A DNA stretch of 5,844 bases from Thermoflexales bacterium (GTDB lineage Bacteria; Chloroflexota; Anaerolineae; B4-G1): the NCBI GenBank assembly GCA_007118795.1, contig SKQX01000271.1:1-5844 (forward strand), given 5' to 3'. This document shows positions 1-4,996 of the stretch, piece after piece. Position 1 is the stretch's first letter, and every line of letters begins with the position of its first letter. Under the pieces are notes generated by a model. The model was not told the origin of the DNA, ran no database searches, and saw nothing but the letters and a program-made list of their open reading frames with translations. The position numbers and the translations under genes are program-made.

Positions 1-274
1 CGCACTTGGGCAATCAGAGCTCGGTGGACGGCCGAAGAGAGCCCACCTGTGAATTGTTTCTGACCAGCGTCGGCGAGATTCTTCGTCACTGCGCTCCTCA
101 GAATGACAAGTGCGGTTGTAGAGTTAAGACGGGGGCGCCTGCCCTCCGTGTCGGCTGCACACTCTGACCGGGGGACGAGAGTCCTCAGCACCCCTTAACC
201 AGTGGGATTCGCGCCCGTTGTGTTCGGGCAGAGCAGCCGGATTTGAATCGCCGCTATCTAGCTGTCGGCGGCCC
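1..274. other. Gene-free left flank with small hairpins and a repeat-like palindrome
   Basis: I see no supportable coding region here. The stretch lies downstream of the Lgt-family gene. It contains a stem GGTGG (23-27) with CCACC (43-47), a repeat-like palindrome near 75-106, and a 6-bp stem closed by a GAGA tetraloop (171-186). A further stem GCCCG (213-217) with CGGGC (225-229) has a 7-base loop. None is followed by a convincing T-run in either direction, so I do not call an intrinsic terminator. The region could be the 3' flank of the cluster or the edge of a small non-coding repeat element. Confidence 0.5.
75..106. repeat. Imperfect palindrome resembling a dispersed intergenic repeat
   Basis: The segment begins GAGATTCTTCG and ends CTCAGAATGA, with ATTCT and AGAAT as outer arms around a GC-rich centre (CACTGCGCTC). 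From general knowledge, palindromes of the form AGATTCTTCG...CTCAGAATGA are scattered in many copies through intergenic DNA of several bacterial groups. Only one copy lies in this window, so repetition cannot be shown here. It is also enclosed by CGCACTTG (1-8) and its exact inverse CAAGTGCG (107-114), which may mark a larger element running off the left edge. Confidence 0.45.
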
Positions 275-1042
275 CTAGCCCCCGCCCGAGTCAGGCGGCT
301 GTCGGATCATCATTGCCAGAGCGGTCGCTAGTCCGACACCGCAGAGAAACAGGTTGACGATGTGATCGACGCGCCAGCCCGACATCTGCGGCATAGAGTC
401 GGCGCGCCAGAGGCCCAGGCCGAAAGAGCCGAGGCTCTGGAGGGAGACCCAGAGGGCAAAGATCGTGCCAGGGCGTCGGATGCGGCGCCGGATTATCAGG
501 GCGATGGTCAGTATGAGCGCGCTCCCGCCGGCGCCCAGCAGTTGGACCGGGATGCGGGGCTGGCGGATGCCGTAAAGATCGGGCAGGTCCAGGCTGAGCC
601 TCCACAGGAGGCCCTGTCCGGGATAGGTCTCGACGCCGTAGGCGCAGCTGGCCACGTGACAGCCCAGCCAGGCGAAGACGGCCACGGAACCGGCGGCTGG
701 GGTGAAGAGATCCAGGATGGGCGTCACCGGAACCCCCCGTGCAGCGCAGGCCAGGGCGGTGCCCATCACGCCACCGAGGAGGGCTCCCTGCCAGGCCAGC
801 CCCCCGTCCCACGGGCGGAGGGCTTCCGCCAGGTGGGTCTGATAATAGCCCCAATGGACGGCGACGTACAGGGCCCGGCCCAGCAGCACGCTGCCGACCC
901 CGGCGGTCAGGGCTGCATCCACGATGGGCACCGGGGGCAGTCGCCGGTGGCGGGTTTCCAAATAGGTGAGGAGCGCACCGCCCAGCAGGCCGAGGTAGAC
1001 GAGGGATGCGTAGGTCGGTAGAGCGATTGGTCCGAGCTGCAT
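275..1042 (-). CDS. Lgt-family membrane protein lacking key catalytic residues
   Basis: This 255-residue hydrophobic protein has the architecture of prolipoprotein diacylglyceryl transferase, which moves diacylglycerol from phosphatidylglycerol to lipobox cysteines in the inner membrane. Family landmarks are GGLAWQGALLGG (80-91), the GC...C.YG segment (127-136), RIPVQLLGAG (163-172) and a C-terminal FGLGLWRAD (207-215). Length matches the family (about 260-290). However, aligned by eye with E. coli Lgt, His103 becomes Gln85, Arg143 becomes Trp125, Tyr235 becomes Gln202, Arg239 becomes Ser206 and Glu243 becomes Gly210. It may therefore be a paralogue with another or no transferase activity. 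I chose the ATG at 1040-1042 because family similarity begins there; AGGA lies 10 bases upstream. An in-frame extension to 1153 is proline/arginine-rich and unlike the family. It is the last gene of the minus-strand series, 157 bases after rplL. Family membership is fairly sure, function is not. Confidence 0.75.
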   Translation of the reverse strand: MQLGPIALPTYASLVYLGLLGGALLTYLETRHRRLPPVPIVDAALTAGVGSVLLGRALYVAVHWGYYQTHLAEALRPWDGGLAWQGALLGGVMGTALACAARGVPVTPILDLFTPAAGSVAVFAWLGCHVASCAYGVETYPGQGLLWRLSLDLPDLYGIRQPRIPVQLLGAGGSALILTIALIIRRRIRRPGTIFALWVSLQSLGSFGLGLWRADSMPQMSGWRVDHIVNLFLCGVGLATALAMMIRQPPDSGGG

Positions 1043-1081
1043 CAATGTCGGATCCTGTCTCCGGTCCCTGCACGGTCTCCA

Positions 1082-1095
1082 CCGCCTGTTGGCGG
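1082..1095. other. Small hairpin upstream of the Lgt-family gene
   Basis: CCGCC (1082-1086) and GGCGG (1091-1095) form a 5-bp stem with a TGTT loop. It lies in the untranslated region about 40 bases before the Lgt-family start and could shape the mRNA leader. No T-run follows on the minus strand. Its role is unknown. Confidence 0.3.
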
Positions 1096-1110
1096 GCGGG
1101 GGATGCGGCA

Positions 1111-1140
1111 CAGAGCCGCCCCTGGTTCGAGGCGGCTCTG
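1111..1140. repeat. 10-bp perfect inverted repeat between rplL and the Lgt-family gene
   Basis: CAGAGCCGCC (1111-1120) and GGCGGCTCTG (1131-1140) are exact inverse complements around a 10-base loop. As RNA it would be a very stable GC-rich hairpin. No U-tract follows on either strand, so it is not a standard intrinsic terminator. It may be a processing or 3'-end-protecting hairpin for the rplL transcript, or part of a leader of the downstream gene. The AGAGCC at 1186-1191 (minus strand) could compete for the GGCTCT arm. Confidence 0.5.
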
Positions 1141-1158
1141 GGGGTGCTGTCAAACGAT

Positions 1159-1186
1159 CACGACGTGGTCCCTGGGGACCGTCGTG
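1159..1186 (-). terminator. Possible terminator hairpin after rplL
   Basis: Read on the minus strand, CACGAC-GGTCC, a CCAG loop, then GGACC-AC-GTCGTG form an 11-bp stem with a 2-base bulge. It begins 13 bases past the rplL stop codon, where an operon-ending hairpin is expected. The following bases, ATCGTTTGAC, are only weakly T-rich, so termination may be partial and allow read-through into the Lgt-family gene. Confidence 0.5.
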
Positions 1187-1199
1187 GCTCTAATCTCAA

Positions 1200-1577
1200 C
1201 TAGGCGAGCTCGATTACTGCGCCGGCCTCTTCCAGCTGCGATTTGGCGTCCTCGGCTGCGTCCTTCGCCACGGCTTCGAGCACGGGGCCGGGGGCGGCGT
1301 CGACGACCTCCTTGGCCTCTCGCAGGCCCAGCGAGGTCAGTTGGCGCACGGCCTTGATGACCTGGATCTTCTTGGGCCCAACCTCTCTCAAGACGACGTC
1401 GAACTCGGTCTTCTCTTCCTCTTCCTCTGCCTCAGCGACGGCGCCTGGCATCGGCCCCATGGCCATGGGAGCGGCGGCGCTAACGCCCAGTTTCTCCTCC
1501 AGCATCTCCACCAGTTGCGATGCTTCCAACAAAGTAAGCTCGCCAATCTGGTCTGCGATGGTCTCTAGATCTGCCAT
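1200..1577 (-). CDS. rplL: 50S ribosomal protein L7/L12
   Basis: A 125-residue stalk protein of the large ribosomal subunit. Its dimers bind the L10 C-terminal helix and recruit GTPase translation factors (EF-Tu, EF-G, IF2). The N-terminal dimerisation domain is about residues 1-32. A flexible Ala/Met/Pro/Glu hinge follows at about 33-56, including AAAPMAMGPMPG. The compact C-terminal domain begins at KTEFDVVL (56-63) and contains the factor-binding stretch KKIQVIKAVRQLTSLGLREAKE (about 69-90). Length and layout are normal. The ATG at 1575-1577 has AGGAG 11 bases upstream. It lies 72 bases after rplJ and should be controlled with it through the upstream L10 leader. Unlike in many bacteria, rpoB does not follow. 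Confidence 0.98.
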   Translation of the reverse strand: MADLETIADQIGELTLLEASQLVEMLEEKLGVSAAAPMAMGPMPGAVAEAEEEEEKTEFDVVLREVGPKKIQVIKAVRQLTSLGLREAKEVVDAAPGPVLEAVAKDAAEDAKSQLEEAGAVIELA

Positions 1578-1649
1578 TTTCTGATTTTCTCCTCGTGTCT
1601 TTGATAACGGTCGAAAGCGACTCTCGGGTTTTCTCTGATATGAGCGGGC

Positions 1650-2216
1650 TCAGGCGGGCTCAGCGGCCGATTCCATCTCGGCGCCGGCGCCTCCCTCCTC
1701 CAGCTTGTCCACGTAGGCCTGCAGCACGTTGAGCACCTGGCGAAGGCCCCCAGCGATAGCGCCGGCCACCTGGCGCCCGGGCCCGTGGATGGAGCCCAGT
1801 ACCTGTGCCAGGAGTACCTCCCTTGAGGGAAGCTCTGCAATGCGTTCAACCTGGGCGGCCGAGAGAATCGACTCGTTCATCCAGCCCCCCTTCAGGGCCA
1901 GCTTGTCGGTCTCGTCTCTCGCTTCTACCAGGGCCTTGGCGACGGGCGGCAGCTCGCCGGTACAGAAGCTCACGGCGGTCGGCCCGGTCAGCCACTCGTC
2001 GGGCAGCGTCATGCCGTGTTCGTCGAGGGCACGAGCCAACAGGCGGTTCTTGATCACCTGGAACTCACCGGCGATGGGCCGCATGCTCGCGCGGATCTTG
2101 TCCGTCTCCTCAACACTTAGCCCTCGGTAGTCGACGAGTATGAGGGCCCGACTCTCCTTGAGCTGCTCCGTGTATTGCGCCACACGCGCGACTTTTTCCT
2201 CTCTTGATAGCGCCAA
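1650..2216 (-). CDS. rplJ: 50S ribosomal protein L10, TTG start
   Basis: A 188-residue stalk-base protein. It binds 23S rRNA near L11 through its N-terminal domain and carries L7/L12 dimers on its C-terminal helix. The family pattern is clear: SREEKVARVAQYTEQLKESR (4-23), LVDYRGLSVEE (27-37), the IKNRLLARAL stretch (55-64), and the L12-binding helix region ending near LNVLQAYVDKLEE (162-174). A short Ala/Glu-rich tail follows. The start is TTG (2214-2216), well supported by GGAGGTGA at 2223-2230 at good spacing and by the normal MALSREEK-type N-terminus. The L10 leader with its terminator lies immediately upstream, so excess L10 probably represses its own and rplL expression by attenuation. 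Confidence 0.97.
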   Translation of the reverse strand: MALSREEKVARVAQYTEQLKESRALILVDYRGLSVEETDKIRASMRPIAGEFQVIKNRLLARALDEHGMTLPDEWLTGPTAVSFCTGELPPVAKALVEARDETDKLALKGGWMNESILSAAQVERIAELPSREVLLAQVLGSIHGPGRQVAGAIAGGLRQVLNVLQAYVDKLEEGGAGAEMESAAEPA

Positions 2217-2222
2217 ACTTAC

Positions 2223-2230
2223 TCACCTCC
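2223..2230 (-). promoter_or_regulatory. Strong ribosome binding site fixing the TTG start of rplJ
   Basis: The minus strand reads GGAGGTGA and GGAGG ends 9 bases before TTG. This near-perfect match to the 16S rRNA tail decides the non-ATG start. It sits just downstream of the attenuator U-tract, so it is only transcribed when the terminator is bypassed. Confidence 0.85.
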
Positions 2231-2246
2231 CTCTTCTGCTACGAAT

Positions 2247-2291
2247 AAAAAAATCCCTGGCCGTGCCGACGTAGAGACGCACTTCCAGGGA
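2247..2291 (-). terminator. Intrinsic terminator (attenuator) of the L10 leader
   Basis: On the minus strand TCCCTGG (2291-2285) pairs with CCAGGGA (2260-2254). A second GUGC/GCAC pairing (2282-2279 with 2266-2263) lies inside, and seven T residues (2253-2247) follow immediately. This is a textbook Rho-independent terminator between rplA and rplJ. Because it lies inside a leader with competing pairings, it is best read as a conditional attenuator and not an absolute operon end. Confidence 0.92.
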
Positions 2292-2357
2292 TGGATTGGT
2301 CACGTACCTCGGCAGGCCCCAATTAAGCGCTTCTACTCGCACCTGCTGTCTGTGGCT
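2247..2357 (-). ncRNA. Ribosomal protein L10 leader (autoregulatory RNA)
   Basis: This leader matches the known bacterial L10 leader. The L10-binding arm ACAGACAGCAGGUGC is followed by an internal hairpin with AAGCGCUUAAU, then GGCCUGCCGAGGU. GCAGG (2346-2342) pairs with CCUGC (2316-2312) to make the L10-binding stem. Alternatively, GGCCUGCCGA (2318-2309) pairs with UCGGCACGGCC (2269-2259), with one bulged base. The second pairing would consume the 3' arm of the terminator. With free L10 bound, the first stem holds and the terminator forms; without it, the antiterminator can form and rplJ-rplL are transcribed. The competing pairings are visible in the sequence; the mechanism is inferred from studied homologues such as the one in Bacillus subtilis. 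Confidence 0.93.
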
Positions 2358-2363
2358 ATGCTG

Positions 2364-2376
2364 TTGTAAACTACAA
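2364..2376. other. Short palindrome TTGTA-N3-TACAA upstream of the L10 leader
   Basis: TTGTA (2364-2368) and TACAA (2372-2376) are exact inverse complements separated by AAC. It lies between the rplA stop and the L10 leader. It could be a minor operator or a chance AT-rich palindrome in GC-rich DNA. I see no convincing promoter attached to it. Confidence 0.25.
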
Positions 2377-2381
2377 GGACG

Positions 2382-3101
2382 CTAGAGGACGGCCTCCATA
2401 GCCAGGGCTTCGTTCGGGTCTACCTTGATACCGGGTCCCATGGAAGACGTGACCACGATCTTGCGGATGTACCTTCCACTGGCTCCCGGCGGCCGAGCCT
2501 TGGCAACGGCATCGACCATGGTGGCGAAGTTCTCCAGCAACTTCTCGGTCGAAAAGCTGACTTTGCCGATGGGGACGTGCAAGTTCGCAAACTTGTCCAC
2601 ACGGAACTCCACCCGGCCTGCCTTGATCTCGTCGATCATCCGGGGCAGGTCGTCCGCATCGACCAGCGTACCGGCCTTCGGATTGGGCATCAGCCCTCGG
2701 GGTCCCAGGAAGCGGCCGAGACGCCCCACCTTGCTCATCATCTGGGGTACGGCCAGAGCCGCGTCAAAATCCATCCAGCCGCCCTCGATCTTCTCGAACC
2801 ACTCGTCGCTGTCGGCCACGTAGTCAGCGCCGGCCTCCTCGGCGACTCGCCCGGCCTCGCCGGCGGCGAAGACGAGCACCTCGACTTCCTTACCCAGCCC
2901 GTGCGGCAGACGAACAGTGTCGCGCACCTGTTGGTCGGCGTGACGGGGGTCGATGCCCAGCCGGAAGTGAATCTCCACAGTCTCATCGAAGCTGGCGTAG
3001 CTGGTCTCTTTCAACAGCTCGAGAGCCTCCTGAGGTGAGTAGAAACGCTCGCGGTCCACCCTGGCTAGTGCCTCCTGGTACTTCTTACCGTGTCTTGCCA
3101 T
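2382..3101 (-). CDS. rplA: 50S ribosomal protein L1
   Basis: A 239-residue L1-stalk protein that binds 23S rRNA helices 76-78 and helps move deacylated tRNA out through the E site. In many bacteria it also represses the rplK-rplA mRNA. The N-terminal basic segment is MARHGKKYQEAL. The conserved block GRLGRFLGPRGLMPNPKAGT is at 126-145, and GRVEFRVDKFANLHVPIGK at 162-180. The C-terminal SSMGPGIKVD (219-228) is typical. Length is normal. I chose the ATG at 3099-3101: GGAGG ends 4 bases upstream and the N-terminus matches the family, whereas an in-frame extension to 3140 is glycine/proline-rich and unmatched. It follows rplK after 60 bases. I could not identify an L1-binding mRNA motif upstream. 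Confidence 0.97.
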   Translation of the reverse strand: MARHGKKYQEALARVDRERFYSPQEALELLKETSYASFDETVEIHFRLGIDPRHADQQVRDTVRLPHGLGKEVEVLVFAAGEAGRVAEEAGADYVADSDEWFEKIEGGWMDFDAALAVPQMMSKVGRLGRFLGPRGLMPNPKAGTLVDADDLPRMIDEIKAGRVEFRVDKFANLHVPIGKVSFSTEKLLENFATMVDAVAKARPPGASGRYIRKIVVTSSMGPGIKVDPNEALAMEAVL

Positions 3102-3161
3102 CTGTCCTCCCTGTGGTCCTAACGGGCATGGCCCTCCCACTCCTACGGTATTCGATATGCC

Positions 3162-3584
3162 TTACGCTTCCACCTGAATGCCCATACTTCGGGCCGTTCC
3201 CTCGATCTGACGCATCGCGCCTCCGATGTCGATGGCGTTCAGATCTTTCATCTTCGTCTCCGCGATGTCCCGGAGTTGGTCACGGGTAATGGTGCCCACC
3301 TTGTCCCGGTTTGGCTCGGACGATCCCTTGTCGACGCTGGCTGCCTTCCGCAGCAAGTCCGCCGTCGGGGGCGACTTGAGCTCGAAATCGAACGACCCAT
3401 CCTGGTAGATGGTGATCTCGGCCGGAATGATGTTCCCCGCTTGACCCGCGGTGCGGGCGTTGTACGCCTTGCAGAACTGCATCAGGTTGATGCCGTGCTG
3501 GGCGAGCGCCGGCCCCACGGGAGGGGCGGGGTTCGCCTTCCCGGCCTCAATCTGGAGTTTGACGACTGCTTTTACTTTCTTCAT
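3162..3584 (-). CDS. rplK: 50S ribosomal protein L11
   Basis: A 140-residue protein that binds the GTPase-associated region of 23S rRNA at the stalk base, beside L10. The N-terminal domain has the proline-rich family signature KANPAPPVGPALAQHGIN (16-33), the region contacted by thiostrepton-type antibiotics, followed by MQFCKAYNART (35-45). The C-terminal rRNA-binding domain (about 72-140) contains GTITRDQLRDIAETKMKDLN (97-116). Length is standard. The ATG at 3582-3584 has GAGGTGAT (3595-3588) just upstream. It lies 116 bases after nusG. That gap holds a 6-bp stem (TGGGTC 3610-3615 with GACCCA 3632-3637) but no promoter I can defend, so it is probably in the nusG transcript. Confidence 0.98.
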   Translation of the reverse strand: MKKVKAVVKLQIEAGKANPAPPVGPALAQHGINLMQFCKAYNARTAGQAGNIIPAEITIYQDGSFDFELKSPPTADLLRKAASVDKGSSEPNRDKVGTITRDQLRDIAETKMKDLNAIDIGGAMRQIEGTARSMGIQVEA

Positions 3585-3700
3585 CCTATCACCTCAAATC
3601 AGCACACAATGGGTCGTGGGGGCTGCCTGCAGACCCAGGACAGACCATCTTCGGCGTACGGCCTCGACCTCGATCGATATGGAGACCCCATACCGTCTTC

Positions 3701-4435
3701 TCACACCTTCTCAACCTGCAGAAAATCGAGCTCAACCGGTGTCTCTCGCCCGAAAAACGAAACCATCACGTGGACGGTGGCCCTCTCCATGTCGATCCGG
3801 TCCACCACACCGATGAACCCGTCAAAGGGCCCGTCGATGATGCGCACCTTCTCCCCAGCCTCGAACGAAACCTTTATCTTGGGCGCCTCCGCCTCCATCC
3901 GCTCCATGATGCCACTCACCTCGGAGGGACGGAGAGGGGTAGGCCGGTCGCCCATACCGACGAAACCGATGACGCCGGGGGTGTCGCGCACGACGTACCA
4001 GGACTCATCGTCGAGGATCATCTGAACCAGCAGGTAGCCGGGGAAGATGCGGCGCTCCACGGTGCGGCGCTCTCCGCGCTGCAGCTCCATCTCGTCCTCG
4101 GTGGGCACGACTACCTCGAACACCTTGTCATCCATCCCAAGGGATCGGACTCGGCTCTCCAGCTTGTGTTTGATCTTCTGCTCGCGACCCGAGTAACAAT
4201 GGATGACGTACCATTCGCGGTCATCGTCGGGCTCGCCAAGCTCAGCCTCCTTGAGAGCCTGATCCTCCGTCTCCTTTGCCAACTCGGCTATCTCCGCTGC
4301 TGGAGAGGAGGGCTGAGCCGATGGTTGCTTCAGCTCGTCCTTAGGGTCCGGCTCCATCACCGGGGCCTCCGCTGGCGTGTCCTCCACTGCAGGTTCAGGA
4401 GAGGCTGTCTCAGGGGAAGCGGTGTCGTTTTCCAT
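3701..4435 (-). CDS. nusG: Transcription elongation/antitermination factor NusG with acidic N-terminal extension
   Basis: NusG binds the RNA polymerase clamp across the DNA channel, affects pausing, and links polymerase to Rho or ribosomal S10. With the ATG at 4433-4435 it has 244 residues. Residues 1-72 form an acidic, Pro/Ala/Glu/Ser-rich and probably disordered extension. The NGN domain runs from REWYVIHCYSGREQKIKHKLE (73-93) through RRIFPGYLLVQM (128-139), VVRDTPGVIGFVG (148-160) and PLRPSEV (167-173). The C-terminal KOW domain is about 189-244, with FEAGEKVRIIDGPFDGFIGVV (191-211). The domains are normal; the extension makes it longer than the roughly 180 residues of E. coli NusG. The start is uncertain: an upstream in-frame ATG at 4478-4480 would add 15 residues and leave 12 bases after secE, but has no clear ribosome site. 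The chosen ATG has a weak AGGG. Confidence 0.95.
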   Translation of the reverse strand: MENDTASPETASPEPAVEDTPAEAPVMEPDPKDELKQPSAQPSSPAAEIAELAKETEDQALKEAELGEPDDDREWYVIHCYSGREQKIKHKLESRVRSLGMDDKVFEVVVPTEDEMELQRGERRTVERRIFPGYLLVQMILDDESWYVVRDTPGVIGFVGMGDRPTPLRPSEVSGIMERMEAEAPKIKVSFEAGEKVRIIDGPFDGFIGVVDRIDMERATVHVMVSFFGRETPVELDFLQVEKV

Positions 4436-4492
4436 AGTTGGCCCTGAATCTGGATCGTTGACCTGTCCAAACATACCCATCGCTCGAGGGGA

Positions 4493-4807
4493 CTAAGCCA
4501 TCTGACGGTTGACGATCACCGCTCCGACGACAACCGCCACCACGGCAAAGACTGTAATCCCGATGGCGACCGGGTCGCCCACAATGAGCCCTCGCAGCTG
4601 CGCCGAGAAAAGGTAGTCCAGCAGGCCCATAAACAGCGCCATGCCGACCGTGACAGCCAACACGATTTTGGTCAGTTTCTGTGCCTCTTCCCGCGTCGGC
4701 CAATGGACCTTCCGCAGCTCTGCACGCGTGTTCCGCAGGTACTTGACCAACGCATTGTCCTGCAGCTGATCCCAAAACGTTCTCTTCTTTGCCCGTGATC
4801 TTGCCAC
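4493..4807 (-). CDS. secE: Preprotein translocase subunit SecE, GTG start, with extra C-terminal membrane helix
   Basis: SecE stabilises SecY in the protein-conducting channel of the plasma membrane. This 104-residue protein has a basic N-terminus (MARSRAKKR) and the conserved amphipathic motif AELRKVHWPTREEAQKLTKI (29-48). The core membrane helix (about 46-68) runs through VLAVTVGMALFMGLLDYLF. Short single-helix SecE proteins usually end soon after this. Here a second hydrophobic stretch, AIGITVFAVVAVVVGAVIV (81-99), follows a short polar GDP turn, suggesting two membrane spans. The start is GTG (4805-4807), supported by GGGAG 8 bases upstream and by the basic N-terminus. It lies between tRNA-Trp and nusG, the standard secE-nusG pairing. 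Identity is secure; the two-span topology is inferred from hydrophobicity read by eye. Confidence 0.95.
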   Translation of the reverse strand: MARSRAKKRTFWDQLQDNALVKYLRNTRAELRKVHWPTREEAQKLTKIVLAVTVGMALFMGLLDYLFSAQLRGLIVGDPVAIGITVFAVVAVVVGAVIVNRQMA

Positions 4808-4815
4808 TGTAACCG

Positions 4816-4820
4816 CTCCC
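4816..4820 (-). promoter_or_regulatory. Ribosome binding site supporting the GTG start of secE
   Basis: The minus strand reads GAGGGAGC over 4822-4815, with GGGAG ending 8 bases before GTG. No ATG nearby gives a better SecE N-terminus, so this site decides the start. Confidence 0.7.
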
Positions 4821-4871
4821 TCAGACGAGCGCCTTAATGGCCGAAGCCATCAACAGGTGCCCTCACATCCT

Positions 4872-4901
4872 AAGACACCGCCATACACCCGGCGGTGTCT
4901 T
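4872..4901. repeat. 11-bp perfect hairpin between tRNA-Trp and secE
   Basis: AAGACACCGCC (4872-4882) and GGCGGTGTCTT (4891-4901) are exact inverse complements with an 8-base loop. On the minus strand it starts 14 bases after the tRNA-Trp 3' end and lies upstream of secE. The downstream sequence (AGGATGTGAGG) lacks a U-tract. It may therefore be an RNA-processing site that separates the tRNA from the secE-nusG mRNA, or a weak terminator. Confidence 0.6.
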
Positions 4902-4910
4902 CACGTTCTC

Positions 4911-4928
4911 CCAGGCAGGCCAGGCAGG
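4911..4928. repeat. Perfect 9-bp tandem duplication over the tRNA-Trp 3' end
   Basis: CCAGGCAGG occurs twice in direct tandem (4911-4919 and 4920-4928). On the minus strand this reads CCTGCCTGG twice, covering the 3' half of the T stem, the 3' acceptor strand and the trailer of tRNA-Trp. It may come from replication slippage. Confidence 0.75.
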
Positions 4929-4989
4929 AATCGAACCCGCAACCCCCGGTTTTGGAGACCGGTGCTCTCCCTAGTTGAGCTACTGGCCT
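4916..4989 (-). tRNA. tRNA-Trp (CCA anticodon)
   Basis: A complete 74-base cloverleaf can be folded. The acceptor AGGCCAG pairs with CTGGCCT. The D arm is GCTC/GAGC with a 9-base loop. The anticodon stem CCGGT/ACCGG encloses loop CTCCAAA, giving anticodon CCA. The variable loop is GGGTT, and the T arm is GCGGG/CCTGC around TTCGATT. The discriminator is G73, usual for bacterial tRNA-Trp. The 3' end reads GCCT, so CCA is not encoded and must be added after processing. Its 5' end is only 7 bases after the rpmG stop codon, so it almost certainly arises by processing of a shared transcript. Confidence 0.97.
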
Positions 4990-4996
4990 GAGACTA

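Noticed and set aside
239..252. Possible tRNA T-arm (minus strand GATTCAAATC) after the Lgt-family gene
   Set aside because: The flanking bases do not form a T stem, and no matching acceptor or anticodon arm exists upstream; it is a chance match.
362..1021. Long plus-strand open frame opposite the Lgt-family gene
   Set aside because: It is a GC-rich antisense shadow; its product is low-complexity and matches no family, while the minus strand encodes a recognisable membrane protein.
1043..1153. N-terminal extension of the Lgt-family protein to an upstream start
   Set aside because: The extra 37 residues are Pro/Arg-rich and overlap the hairpins; family similarity starts at the ATG at 1040-1042.
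1150..1157. TTGACA on the minus strand as a -35 box for the Lgt-family gene
   Set aside because: No acceptable -10 box follows at 15-19 bases; the DNA there is GC-rich and lies in the hairpin region.
3102..3140. N-terminal extension of rplA to an upstream start
   Set aside because: The extra 13 residues are unlike L1 and the ribosome binding site fits the ATG at 3099-3101.
3276..4025. Plus-strand open frame spanning rplK and nusG
   Set aside because: It runs antisense across two certain genes and the gap between them, with no recognisable domain.
3770..4447. Plus-strand open frame opposite nusG
   Set aside because: Antisense shadow of nusG; the leucine-rich C-terminal part reflects the acidic codons on the other strand.
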